NCBI GenBank assembly: GCA_963738185.1
Contig: CAVTVA010000003.1
Location: forward strand, 434,001 to 498,000
From: AP-15 sp963738185
GTDB taxonomy: Bacteria; Pseudomonadota; Alphaproteobacteria; ATCC43930; CGMCC-115725
Length of the DNA stretch: 64,000 bases
Reading direction: 5' to 3'
Shown: positions 1-8,025 of the stretch, one piece after another
Numbering within the stretch: the stretch's first letter is position 1
Layout: every line of letters starts with the position of its first letter
The notes under the pieces: model-generated
Seen by the model: the letters and a program-made list of their open reading frames with translations, nothing else
Told to the model about the DNA's origin: nothing
Database searches by the model: none
Program-made: the position numbers and the translations under genes

Positions 1-465
1 GGCAATCAGCGTCTCGTCCCCGATGGGACCAAGCCGCAAGACACAGTCGAACCCCTCTTGAACCAGATCGACTTGCCGATCCGTGCTCGACACCTCCAGC
101 TCCAACTCGGGGTGAGTCGCCATGAAATCCGGCAAGGCCGGCACGATCGTTGTGCGCGCCACCTCGCTCGGCAGATCAACCCGTAAACGCCCGCGAAGCG
201 CCACGCGATCACCAGCAAACATTGAGTGCAGATCATCGACTTCAGCAAGCAGATCGCGGGCACGGGCATGAAATGCGCGTCCGTCCTCCGTCAACTGCAC
301 GCTGCGCGTCGTCCGGTGCAGGAGCCTGGCACCGACATCTTCTTCCAGCTTCCGGACCGCCGTTGAAGCCCTTCCCTTCTGGATGCCCAGGCTATCGGCT
401 GCGTGGGTGAAGCTCCCCATCTCCGCTACCGTTATGAATATGAGGATGGGTTCGAGATTTTGCAT
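1..465 (-). CDS. LysR-family transcriptional regulator (partial, C-terminus beyond window edge)
   Basis: The minus strand is open from an ATG at 465 to the left edge, giving 155 N-terminal residues. The protein starts MQNLEPILIFITVAEMGSF and has the typical LysR helix-turn-helix (SFTHAADSLGIQKGRASTAV, then RKLEEDVGARLLHRTTRSV at about residues 38-56), followed by the start of the effector-binding domain (LRVDLPSEVARTTIVPALP). Family knowledge: LysR proteins bind a co-inducer and usually control the gene transcribed divergently from them. Here that would be the DoxX-like/NmrA-like pair starting at 587, about 120 bases away. The effector is unknown and the C-terminal half is outside the window. 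Confidence 0.9.
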   Translation of the reverse strand, partial: MQNLEPILIFITVAEMGSFTHAADSLGIQKGRASTAVRKLEEDVGARLLHRTTRSVQLTEDGRAFHARARDLLAEVDDLHSMFAGDRVALRGRLRVDLPSEVARTTIVPALPDFMATHPELELEVSSTDRQVDLVQEGFDCVLRLGPIGDETLIA

Positions 466-586
466 TTTCGTGCCTCGATATTATTCACCATTGAGAGAAC
501 AGTGAGTTCATTTCCTCGGTGTTTATCATACCTAGGAGACACAGTAAGCTCCGGAAATTGGGGATCCCCCCATCGGAGAATGACAA
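466..586. promoter_or_regulatory. Divergent LysR/DoxX intergenic region, probable operator
   Basis: This 121-base gap separates two divergent genes and is clearly more AT-rich than its flanks. It contains ATTATTCACCATTGAGAG and a TTTATCATACC tract that could hold a LysR box and -10 elements. A Shine-Dalgarno-like CGGAGAA at 574-580 sits six bases before the ATG at 587. The regulator binding site is inferred from arrangement; no exact T-N11-A box was singled out with confidence. Confidence 0.4.
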
Positions 587-1009
587 ATGTCCGAAACTAT
601 GAACCTGCATCAGTTGCCTGAAACTATGACCTTGCATCGCGCCCTGTGGGCCGGCCGGATAATGAGCGCGTTTGTCGTAATCGCCCTGGTGGCAGACGGC
701 GCCATCCAGCTTTTCGCGCCGGCGCAGATCGCAAGCACGTTGCAGGAAACCGGGTTCGCGATGGACCTGACCCGTGTCGTGAGTCCGATCATACTCGCCT
801 GCGCCATCCTTTACGCCATCCCGGCCACCGCCGTCCTCGGCGCGATCCTAGTGACGGGCTTTTTGGGAGGTGCCATCTGCGCCCATGTCCGCATTGGTGA
901 GTTGGGGTCGCCGCCGGAAATCATTTCCCTGCTTCTGGGCGCGATGACATGGGGCGGCCTCTACGCGCGCGATCCCCGTATCCGGGCCATTCTGCCGCTC
1001 ATCCGTTGA
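587..1009 (+). CDS. DoxX-like integral membrane protein
   Basis: A 140-residue hydrophobic protein with about four membrane segments, roughly at residues 25-45, 62-80, 82-100 and 112-128. The conserved DoxX_2 features are visible: a small first helix (RIMSAFVVIALVADGAIQLF), the GFLGGAICAHVRIGE loop, and a C-terminal WGGLYARDPRIRAILPL. Proteins of this family are small inner-membrane proteins of unclear function, sometimes linked to redox stress. It is followed after 45 bases by an NmrA-like reductase with its own Shine-Dalgarno sequence, so the two are probably co-transcribed and controlled by the divergent LysR gene. The start is supported by CGGAGAA six bases upstream. Confidence 0.85.
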   Translation: MSETMNLHQLPETMTLHRALWAGRIMSAFVVIALVADGAIQLFAPAQIASTLQETGFAMDLTRVVSPIILACAILYAIPATAVLGAILVTGFLGGAICAHVRIGELGSPPEIISLLLGAMTWGGLYARDPRIRAILPLIR

Positions 1010-1054
1010 TCCAACAGGGGCAGTGCTCTGTCCCTCAAGATCAGGAGAAAACAC

Positions 1055-1927
1055 ATGTTTTTAGTAATGGGAATCACCGGAAAAGTGGGCGGCGCAACGG
1101 CAGAACATCTGTTGGCGCATGGCAAGGAAGTACGCGCGCTGGTCCGCAATCGCGAGAGGGCGGCTAACTGGGCGAACCAGGGCGTGGAACTGGTAGACGG
1201 CGATTGGAATGATTCGGCAGCCATCGAGCAAGCGCTCAAAGGCGTCGAAGGCGCGTTTGTCATGTTGCCGGCTGTCTGGGCGCCCTCGCCCGATTACAAA
1301 GAAGCCAAGGGCGTGATTGCGAACTATGTCGAGGCGCTCACCAAAGCAGCGCCGCCGCGAGTGGTTGCGCTTTCGTCGATGGGTGCGAACAGAACCAGCG
1401 GGCTCGGGATGATCACGGCCTTGTCGCTTCTGGAGCAAGGTTTTCGCGACCTAACATCGCCAATCGCATTTGTGCGCGCAGGTGGATTCTTCGAAAACTT
1501 CCTCTACGGCTTGCAGGTCGCCCAGCGCGGGACGCTACCGGTCTACTACAATCCGACAAACCGGAAATCGACCATGGTCGCGACGAACGATATCGGCGCG
1601 GAAGTCGCAACCCTTTTGACCGGGCCAGGTTGGTCAGGGCAGCGCGTCGTCGAGCTTGGTTCGATGGTCAGCGCGGATGAAGTCGCGGAGCAATTGGGTG
1701 AAGTCCTGAATCTCGACGTCAAAGCCTTTGCAGTCCCGCGTGCACGGTGGGCGGAAGCGTTCGAGCAATTCGGCATCCCGAAGGGCCACACCGGACCTGC
1801 CGAAGAAATGTTTGAGGCCGTGAATGCAGGATGGATGGACCTTGGAGTTGAGGGTACGGAGCACGTAGCGGGTACGACGTCCGCACGCGACGTCTTCGCG
1901 GCGGCCCAGAACGCCGCCAAGGCGTAA
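1055..1927 (+). CDS. NmrA/HSCARG-like NAD(P)-binding protein
   Basis: A 290-residue atypical short-chain dehydrogenase. The N-terminus has the Rossmann motif GITGKVGG and an early nucleotide-specificity region (ALVRNRERA). The typical NmrA substrate region follows (RAGGFFENFLYGL and the NRKSTMVATNDIGAEVATLL stretch). It lacks the YxxxK catalytic pair of classical SDRs, as expected for NmrA-like sensors and quinone/azo-reductase-like members. AGGAGA precedes the ATG. It forms a pair with the DoxX-like gene, next to a divergent LysR regulator, which is a common stress or xenobiotic-responsive arrangement. The substrate cannot be assigned. Confidence 0.85.
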   Translation: MFLVMGITGKVGGATAEHLLAHGKEVRALVRNRERAANWANQGVELVDGDWNDSAAIEQALKGVEGAFVMLPAVWAPSPDYKEAKGVIANYVEALTKAAPPRVVALSSMGANRTSGLGMITALSLLEQGFRDLTSPIAFVRAGGFFENFLYGLQVAQRGTLPVYYNPTNRKSTMVATNDIGAEVATLLTGPGWSGQRVVELGSMVSADEVAEQLGEVLNLDVKAFAVPRARWAEAFEQFGIPKGHTGPAEEMFEAVNAGWMDLGVEGTEHVAGTTSARDVFAAAQNAAKA

Positions 1928-2129
1928 GTCCGGGACGGATCAGAGCATGAGACTGCCCGCTTCTGCGCCGGACGCGTCGCGGGAAGCGGATAGGAAAGCT
2001 GCCGTTGGAGTGCAGCGGCGGTGAGACACTTTCGGGCAGTCTACTTACGGCGCGATGCCGCCGACAGCCGGGCGAGGTAAGGCCCGCCTTGGACGGGCTC
2101 CGGCCTTGGCGGCTGGCGCCGGCGGGTCC
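1928..2129. other. Convergent intergenic region, nothing recognised
   Basis: About 200 bases lie between the NmrA-like gene (+) and the transketolase gene (-). The short open frames here have no family-like features. There is no clear hairpin followed by a T-run. Confidence 0.4.
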
Positions 2130-4160
2130 TTACACCAGCGAGCGGGCGGCTTCGGCAACCTTCTCGGGGGTGATGCCGAAATGGGGGAAGAGGGCGTCGC
2201 CCGGGGCGGAGGCGCCATAGCCGTGCATGCCGATAAAGGCGCCGCGGCGGCCGATCCAGCGCTCCCAGCCGAACTCGACCGCCGCTTCGACCGCGACCAT
2301 CGGCGCCGTGCCGAGAACCTGCGCGCGATATTCGGCGGGTGCTTCGTCGAACAGTTCCCAGCATGGCATCGACACGACCGCGGCGCGGATGCCGTCCTTC
2401 GCCAAGAGCTCGCGCGCGGTCATCGCCACCGATACCTCGGAGCCGGTGGCGACGAGGGTGACCTGGCGCGCGCCGTCGGCCTCGGCCAGGACATAGGCGC
2501 CCTGGGCCGAGCGGTTCTCGCTCGAAGCTTCGCGGCGTAAGAGCGGCAGGGCCTGGCGGGTCAGCGCCAATAGGGAAGGGGCGTCGCGCCGGTGCAGGGC
2601 GAGCGCCCAGCACTCGGCGGTCTCGACCGGGTCGGCCGGGCGATAGACATAAAGGCCGGGGATCGCGCGCAATGCGGCCAGCTGCTCGACTGGCTGATGG
2701 GTCGGGCCGTCCTCGCCGAGGCCAATCGAATCATGCGTCATCACATAAACGACACCGAGCTTCGAAAACGCCGACAGCCGGATCGCCGGGCGGCAATAGT
2801 CGGAAAAGGTCAGAAATGTCCCGCCATAGGGGATCAGGCCGCCATGCGCGGCGATGCCGTTCATCGCCGCCGCCATGCCGTGCTCGCGCACGCCGTAATG
2901 GATATAGCGGCCCGAATAGTCGCCGGGGCGGACCTCCTTCAGCTCCTTGGCCTTGGTGTTGTTCGAGGGCGTCAGGTCGGCCGAGCCGCCGACCAGCTCG
3001 GGCACAATTTTGGTCAAGGTGTCGAGCACGGTGCCGGAGGCCTGGCGGGTGGCGATCTTGGCCTCGGCCTTGCGAAACCCGTCGCAGATGTCGGCGATCG
3101 CCCGGTCGAAACCTTGCGGCAATGCGTGGCGCTGGCGGCGCTCGAACTCGGCGCGTTTGTCGGCCGGCAAGGATTGCAGCCGCGCCTCCCAGGCGCCCCG
3201 CACCGGAGCGCCCCGCGACCCCGCCTCGCGCCATGCGGCGCGGACATCGTCGGGGATCACAAAGGGCGGATAATTCCAGCCGAGCCGCTCGCGCGCACCC
3301 TTGATCTCGTCGGCGCCGAGCGGCGAGCCGTGCGCCGCCGCGGTGCCGGCCTTGGTCGGCGCGCCGAAGGCGATCACCGTGCGGCAGGCGATCAGGCTCG
3401 GCCGCTCGCTCTGCTGCGCGCGTTCGATCGCGGCGGCGATCGCGTCGGTGTCGTGGCCGTCGATGCGCTCGGCATCCCAGCCATGGGCGCGGAAGCGCGC
3501 CACCTGGTCGTCCGAAACCGCGAGCTCGGTCGGGCCGTCGATCGAGATCGCGTTGTCGTCGTAGAACACGATCAGCTTGGCCAAGCGCAGATGGCCGGCG
3601 AGCGACAAGGCTTCGTGGCTGATCCCCTCCATCAGGCAGCCGTCGCCGCAGAAGACATAGGTGTAATGGTTCACGACATCGGCGCCGAACTCGGTCGCGA
3701 GCATCCGCTCGGCCAAGGCCATGCCGACCGAGTTGCCGAGACCCTGTCCCAACGGCCCGGTCGTGACCTCGATGCCGCTCGCATGGCCGCGCTCGGGATG
3801 GCCGGCGGTGCGGCTGCCGAGCTGGCGGAAATGCTCGATCTCGTCCATCGTCATGTCGGGATAGCCGAGCAGATGGAGCAACCCGTAGAGCAGCATCGAG
3901 CCGTGCCCGTTCGACAGCACGAAGCGGTCGCGGTCGGGCCAGTCGGGCATTTGCGGATCGAACCGCAGGTATTTGGTGAACAGCACGGTCGCGATGTCCG
4001 CCATGCCCATCGGCATGCCGGGATGGCCGGATTTGGCCTTTTCGACCGCATCCATGGCGAGCGCGCGCAGCGCATCGGCCATATGGCGGAGCTTCGGGTC
4101 GCGCGGCTTGGGCAGCGGCGCGCGGGCGAGGGCAGCGGCGGCGGAGGGGGTCTGGGTCAT
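2130..4160 (-). CDS. tkt: Transketolase
   Basis: A 676-residue thiamine-diphosphate enzyme that transfers two-carbon ketol units in the pentose phosphate and Calvin-type pathways. The normal family length is 650-680. Visible signatures are KSGHPGMPMGMADIATVLF near the N-terminus, GHGSMLLYGLLHL, the ThDP/metal motif GDGCLMEGISHEA with a following Asn (YDDNAISIDG), and the catalytic-Glu segment GVREHGMAAAMNGIAAHGG in the pyrimidine-binding domain. Two starts are possible. An upstream one at 4211 gives a 17-residue extension of low plausibility. The ATG at 4160 (MTQTPSAAAALARAP) fits the family better and is used here. No Calvin-cycle genes are adjacent, so a housekeeping role is likely. Confidence 0.96.
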   Translation of the reverse strand: MTQTPSAAAALARAPLPKPRDPKLRHMADALRALAMDAVEKAKSGHPGMPMGMADIATVLFTKYLRFDPQMPDWPDRDRFVLSNGHGSMLLYGLLHLLGYPDMTMDEIEHFRQLGSRTAGHPERGHASGIEVTTGPLGQGLGNSVGMALAERMLATEFGADVVNHYTYVFCGDGCLMEGISHEALSLAGHLRLAKLIVFYDDNAISIDGPTELAVSDDQVARFRAHGWDAERIDGHDTDAIAAAIERAQQSERPSLIACRTVIAFGAPTKAGTAAAHGSPLGADEIKGARERLGWNYPPFVIPDDVRAAWREAGSRGAPVRGAWEARLQSLPADKRAEFERRQRHALPQGFDRAIADICDGFRKAEAKIATRQASGTVLDTLTKIVPELVGGSADLTPSNNTKAKELKEVRPGDYSGRYIHYGVREHGMAAAMNGIAAHGGLIPYGGTFLTFSDYCRPAIRLSAFSKLGVVYVMTHDSIGLGEDGPTHQPVEQLAALRAIPGLYVYRPADPVETAECWALALHRRDAPSLLALTRQALPLLRREASSENRSAQGAYVLAEADGARQVTLVATGSEVSVAMTARELLAKDGIRAAVVSMPCWELFDEAPAEYRAQVLGTAPMVAVEAAVEFGWERWIGRRGAFIGMHGYGASAPGDALFPHFGITPEKVAEAARSLV

Positions 4161-4310
4161 GTGTTGGGAAGATAGCGGCTGGCCCGGCGAGGACAAGGGC
4201 AAGCCGACCACAGTCTGGGGCGGAACAGCGCCGCGCCGCGCCGGCTTGGCGCTGCCGGAGCAGCCCAGCTGAGCAGGCTCAAGTCGGGCCTCCCCGTCGT
4301 TGCTGCCGCT

Positions 4311-4339
4311 TTCGTGGGGCCGCGCCAGTGTGGTCTAAT
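4311..4339 (+). promoter_or_regulatory. Possible sigma70-type promoter of the LLM monooxygenase gene
   Basis: TTCGTG at 4311-4316 and TCTAAT at 4334-4339 are separated by 17 bases and lie 38 bases before the ATG at 4377. The -10 matches consensus at five of six positions and the -35 at three. No other upstream element was identified. Confidence 0.3.
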
Positions 4340-4376
4340 CGATCGCCAGGGTCCCTGGACGGAGTTTGACGGCATC

Positions 4377-5519
4377 ATGATCAAGCGGTTTCACGCGCTT
4401 TATGTCGGCCAGATCGCGCTCGACAATATCGGCGCCGACGGCACCCCGGCGAACCAGCGCCGCTATCCGAACGAGCGGCTGTCGGAGGTTTTCGCCACCG
4501 CGCGCGACGTGGCGCGGGTCATGGACGAGGAAGGCTATTACGCGCTGTGGTCGGCCGAGCACCATTTCCAGCGCGAGGGCTATGAGTGCCTGCCAAACCT
4601 GATCCAGCTCGGCTTGTGGCTGGCGACGCAGACAAGGCGGCTCAAATTCGGCTGCGGCTTCAATATCTTGCCGATGTGGCACCCGATCCGGCTGGCCGAG
4701 GATTATGCGATGGCCGACATCGTCACCGACGGCCGGGTGATCATGGGGGTGGGCCGCGGCTACCATACCCGCGAGGTCGAGACCTTGGGTGGCCCGCTCA
4801 TCGATACCGATGCCAATCGCGAAATTTTCGAGGAAGGGCTGCAGCTGTTGCTGAAGTGCTTCAACGAGGAAGCGTTCCGCCACAAGGGCAAGTATTTCGA
4901 ATGCCCGCCCAAGGTGCCGTATCGCGGCTACCAGCTCGAAGACATCACCTGCGTGCCGCGGCCGAAGCATTTGCCGGTCGAAATCTGGATGCCGATCGCC
5001 AGCGGCCGGACCATCGATATGATGGCGCAACATGGGATCAAGGCGATGGTGACCCTGAATGGCGAGAAGATCCTCGACGACGTGGTGCGCGCCTTTCACG
5101 CCGCCTGCCTGCGCCACGGCCGCGACGTCCAGCTCGGCCAGGACATGATCTGGGGCGCCGGCCTTTATCTCGCCGGCAGCCGGGAAGAGGCGATGCGGCG
5201 GCTCGAACCGTCGCATGACGAGCGCTTCAAATGGTTCGCGCCGTTCGGCTTTGTCCGCTACGCCGATGAGGAAGGCCGCACCTGGGGCACGCCCGGCGCC
5301 CCGGTGCGGGTGCCCTCGCTCGCCGACGGCGTCGCGCAGAAGGCGTGGTTCTGCGGCACGCCCGCCGAGGTCATCGCCGGCATCAAGTCGATCGAGGCCA
5401 AATATCCGGGGCTCGAGGATTTTATGATCCATTGGGCCGAGGGGCTCGGCCCCGACGAGTTCACAGAGCAGCTGCGCTGGTTCGCCCGCGACGTGATGCC
5501 GGCGTTCAACCGCGGGTGA
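4377..5519 (+). CDS. LLM-class flavin-dependent monooxygenase
   Basis: A 380-residue luciferase-like (F420/FMN) monooxygenase fold. It has the early LLM pattern DEEGYYALWSAEHHF, the strand GCGFNILPMWHPIRLAEDYAMA and the phosphate/cofactor loop GRVIMGVGRGYH, with a regular length for bacterial LLM proteins. ATG at 4377 is chosen because the LLM beta-1 strand (RFHALYVGQIALDNIG) begins there; a longer in-frame start at 4314 gives a non-conserved leader. Unlike the other two LLM genes in this window (19.7 and 20.9 kb) it has a longer C-terminal region and no hydrolase partner. The substrate is unknown. Confidence 0.88.
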   Translation: MIKRFHALYVGQIALDNIGADGTPANQRRYPNERLSEVFATARDVARVMDEEGYYALWSAEHHFQREGYECLPNLIQLGLWLATQTRRLKFGCGFNILPMWHPIRLAEDYAMADIVTDGRVIMGVGRGYHTREVETLGGPLIDTDANREIFEEGLQLLLKCFNEEAFRHKGKYFECPPKVPYRGYQLEDITCVPRPKHLPVEIWMPIASGRTIDMMAQHGIKAMVTLNGEKILDDVVRAFHAACLRHGRDVQLGQDMIWGAGLYLAGSREEAMRRLEPSHDERFKWFAPFGFVRYADEEGRTWGTPGAPVRVPSLADGVAQKAWFCGTPAEVIAGIKSIEAKYPGLEDFMIHWAEGLGPDEFTEQLRWFARDVMPAFNRG

Positions 5520-5542
5520 TGGACCCGGCATCCTGGCGCTGA

Positions 5543-6421
5543 TCATCGCGGGAGCTGTTCGGTCGCCCGGTCGATCGACGCGCTGTCGGGCATCGCCGTC
5601 TGCGCGCCGTGCGCCAGGCAAGCGAGCCCCGCCGCGGCGCTCGCTCGCCGCAGCGCGATTTCCAGCGGCGCGCCGAGGTCGAGCGCCGCCGCCAATACGC
5701 CGACAAAGGTGTCGCCGGCGCCGGTGGTGTCGATCGGCACGATCGGCAATGCCGGCACCCGTAGGATGGCGCCATCGGCGAGATAGGCGATCGCCCCGGC
5801 CGGTCCGCGGGTGACGACGAGCCCGGATCGCAAAATTTGCGCGATCGCAGCCGGGCTCGCCCCGAGCGCCGCCGCCTCGCCCTCGTTCGCCACCACGAAA
5901 TCGATGTCGTGCAGCAGGTCGAGATCGACCGGCCGGGCGGGGGCATAGTTGAGCAGGCTCGTTGCGCCGCGGGCCCGCGACCGTCGGATCATCGTCATGG
6001 TTTCGCCGGGCGGCACCTCCATCTGAGCAACGAGGATCGCGCCGGGCCCGATGAGCTCGTCCGGCACCTGGTCGGCACGCACGGCCGAATTGGCGCCGGA
6101 GGCGACCGCGATCACATTCTCCCCGGCATGAGAAACCATAATCGCGGCACAGCCGGTCGGCTGCGCGACGTGCTGCACCAGGCTCGTGTCGATCCCGGCA
6201 AAAGACAGCGGGCCGAGCGCCACTGCGGCGAACGCGTCCGCCCCGACCGCGCCGGCCAACACCACCTCGGCGCCGGCCCGGCGCGCGGCCAGCGCCTGGT
6301 TGGCGCCCTTGCCGCCCGGCAGGAGCGCGTAGTCGCCGCCGAGCACGGTCTCGCCCGGGCCCGGCAGATGCGGCACCGGGACGACCAGATCGACATTGAT
6401 CGAGCCAAAGACCAAGATCAT
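5543..6421 (-). CDS. rbsK: PfkB-family carbohydrate kinase, ribokinase-like
   Basis: A 292-residue sugar kinase with both PfkB signatures: GGKGANQALAARRAGAEV near residue 40 and the C-terminal anion-hole/catalytic motif DTTGAGDTFVG. The N-terminal GSINVDLVVPVPHLPGPGET matches ribokinase, which phosphorylates D-ribose with ATP. Length is usual (290-310). There is no rbs transporter next door. It is convergent with the LLM gene and divergent from a cysteine hydrolase, so ribose is the best but not a proven substrate; adenosine or other pentoses remain possible. Confidence 0.85.
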   Translation of the reverse strand: MILVFGSINVDLVVPVPHLPGPGETVLGGDYALLPGGKGANQALAARRAGAEVVLAGAVGADAFAAVALGPLSFAGIDTSLVQHVAQPTGCAAIMVSHAGENVIAVASGANSAVRADQVPDELIGPGAILVAQMEVPPGETMTMIRRSRARGATSLLNYAPARPVDLDLLHDIDFVVANEGEAAALGASPAAIAQILRSGLVVTRGPAGAIAYLADGAILRVPALPIVPIDTTGAGDTFVGVLAAALDLGAPLEIALRRASAAAGLACLAHGAQTAMPDSASIDRATEQLPR

Positions 6422-6497
6422 GCGAGGGGCCCTTCTGCGGCGCAGGAAGGTTCGGCCGCCAGCATACCCAGCACACCCAGCATCGGGGAGCCTAGCC

Positions 6498-7205
6498 ATG
6501 AAGCTTCGGGGCGCAACCATCCCGCACTCGATCGTCGAGCGGGTGATCGAACGGCGCGGCGCCGAGCATTGCTTTGCCGAGCTCGACCCGGCGAAGACGG
6601 CACTCGTTGTCATCGATCTGCAGCATGCCTTTTTGAACGACGCGGTCGGGCACGCGGTCTGCCCCGCGGCGCGCGACATCGTGCCGGCGGTCAACCGGCT
6701 GGCCGCTGCGGTCCGCGAAACCGGCGGCGGGGTCTTTTGGGTGCAGATGACCCATGATCGGCGTTGTCTCGACGAATGGTCGGTGGCCTTCGAGATCTCG
6801 ACCCCGGCGATGCGCGAGAAACGTATCGCCGCGCTCAGCGAAGGCGGGCTCGGCCATCAGCTGTGGCCCGATCTCGAGCTGCGGCCGGAGGACGAGATCG
6901 TCAAGAAATACCGCTACAGCGCGTTTCTGCCGGGCACCTCGGACCTGCCGCTGCGGCTGCGGGCGCGCGGCTTCGACACGGTGCTGATCACCGGCACGGT
7001 CACCAATGTGTGCTGCGAAAGCTCGGCGCGCGACGCCAACATGACGAACTTCCGCACGATCATGGTTTCGGACGGCAACGCCGCCAATACCCAGGCCGAG
7101 CACGACGCCTCGCTCAGCGCCTTCTACGCCACCTTTGGCGATGTCATGGATACCGATATGATCGTGGCTAATCTGCAGCGTGCAAAATCGGCGCGAGCGG
7201 CTTGA
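6498..7205 (+). CDS. Isochorismatase-family cysteine hydrolase
   Basis: A 235-residue hydrolase with the Asp-Lys-Cys triad of the family: D40 in VVIDLQHAF, a Lys at 136-137 in IVKKYRYSAF, and C172 in the TVTNVCCESSARDA motif. The cis-peptide segment before the Cys is typical. Members hydrolyse C-N bonds (N-carbamoylsarcosine, nicotinamide, ureidoacrylate) or isochorismate. It begins 76 bases from the divergent kinase start and is followed 28 bases later by an HpcH/HpaI aldolase, so the two may form a small catabolic operon. The substrate cannot be named from sequence. Confidence 0.88.
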   Translation: MKLRGATIPHSIVERVIERRGAEHCFAELDPAKTALVVIDLQHAFLNDAVGHAVCPAARDIVPAVNRLAAAVRETGGGVFWVQMTHDRRCLDEWSVAFEISTPAMREKRIAALSEGGLGHQLWPDLELRPEDEIVKKYRYSAFLPGTSDLPLRLRARGFDTVLITGTVTNVCCESSARDANMTNFRTIMVSDGNAANTQAEHDASLSAFYATFGDVMDTDMIVANLQRAKSARAA

Positions 7206-7233
7206 ATTCGGCATCGAACGGCAGGAGGGCACT

Positions 7234-8025
7234 ATGAAAGAAAACCGGGTAAAGCGCATCCTGCGCGAGGGCGGCCTCGCACTGGGAACCCATGTCGGCG
7301 GCATCCCCGACCCGCAGATCGTCGAGATCATCGGGCTTGCCGGGTTCGACGCCGCCTTTATCGACATGGAGCATACCAGCTTTGACCTGCACGACGTGCA
7401 GGCGATGGTGATGGCCGCCGAGCGGGTCGGCATCACGCCCTTGGTGCGCACCCCGGGGTTCGACCCGGCCTTTATCCTGCGCCTTCTCGACATGGGGGTG
7501 CAGGGCATCCAGGTGCCGCACGTCTCGGACGCAGGGATGGCGCGCGCTGCGGTCGCCGCGGTGCGCTACCCGCCGCAGGGCGAGCGCGGCATGGCCGCCG
7601 GCAGCCGCGCCGCCGAGTTCGGCCGAATTCCGCTCATCCAGCACATGGCGCAATCGAACCGCGAAATTCTGCTCGCCTGCATGATCGAGGACATGGCGGC
7701 GGTCGAGCGCATCGACGAGATCGCCGCGGTCGAGGGCGTCGATCTGCTGGCGGTTGGCCCATCCGATCTGTCGCGTTCGCTGGGGGTCAGCGGCAGCCCG
7801 GATCATCCGCGGCTGGTGGCGGCGATCGACCGGGTCCGCGCCGCCGCAAAAAACAGCGCGGGCGCGCGTTTGGCACTGCCGCTCAACCACGCGGCCTTTC
7901 CGCGCAACGCCGCCCAGCTCAAGGAACTGGGCGCCGGCTACACCAATTGCGCGCCGACGCCCGAGGCGCGGCTCCTAAAGTCGCTGCGCGAGCAAGCCGC
8001 CGAGGCCCGCCGAATGCTGGGCTAA
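7234..8025 (+). CDS. HpcH/HpaI-family class II aldolase
   Basis: A 263-residue metal-dependent pyruvate aldolase of the HpcH/HpaI (4-hydroxy-2-oxoheptanedioate aldolase) superfamily. Key residues are visible: the His in DMEHTSF (residue 47), Arg 72 in PLVRTPG, the metal-binding Glu in ACMIEDM, and the metal-binding Asp in GPSDLSRSLG. The ATG at 7234 follows a strong GGAGGG. It starts 28 bases after the cysteine hydrolase. Its last bases overlap the end of the convergent regulator by four. Family members cleave 2-keto-4-hydroxy acids to pyruvate plus an aldehyde; the acceptor is unknown here. Confidence 0.9.
   Translation: MKENRVKRILREGGLALGTHVGGIPDPQIVEIIGLAGFDAAFIDMEHTSFDLHDVQAMVMAAERVGITPLVRTPGFDPAFILRLLDMGVQGIQVPHVSDAGMARAAVAAVRYPPQGERGMAAGSRAAEFGRIPLIQHMAQSNREILLACMIEDMAAVERIDEIAAVEGVDLLAVGPSDLSRSLGVSGSPDHPRLVAAIDRVRAAAKNSAGARLALPLNHAAFPRNAAQLKELGAGYTNCAPTPEARLLKSLREQAAEARRMLG

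Noticed and set aside
2592..4175. A 527-codon open frame antisense to transketolase
   Set aside because: Composition is Arg/Gly/His-rich and it mirrors a well-conserved gene; it is a shadow frame of GC-rich DNA.
4335..6476. A 713-codon open frame covering the LLM and kinase genes on the minus strand
   Set aside because: Part of it lies antisense to the LLM gene and part is out of frame with the kinase, with an unnatural Arg/Ala composition. The real kinase is in another frame.
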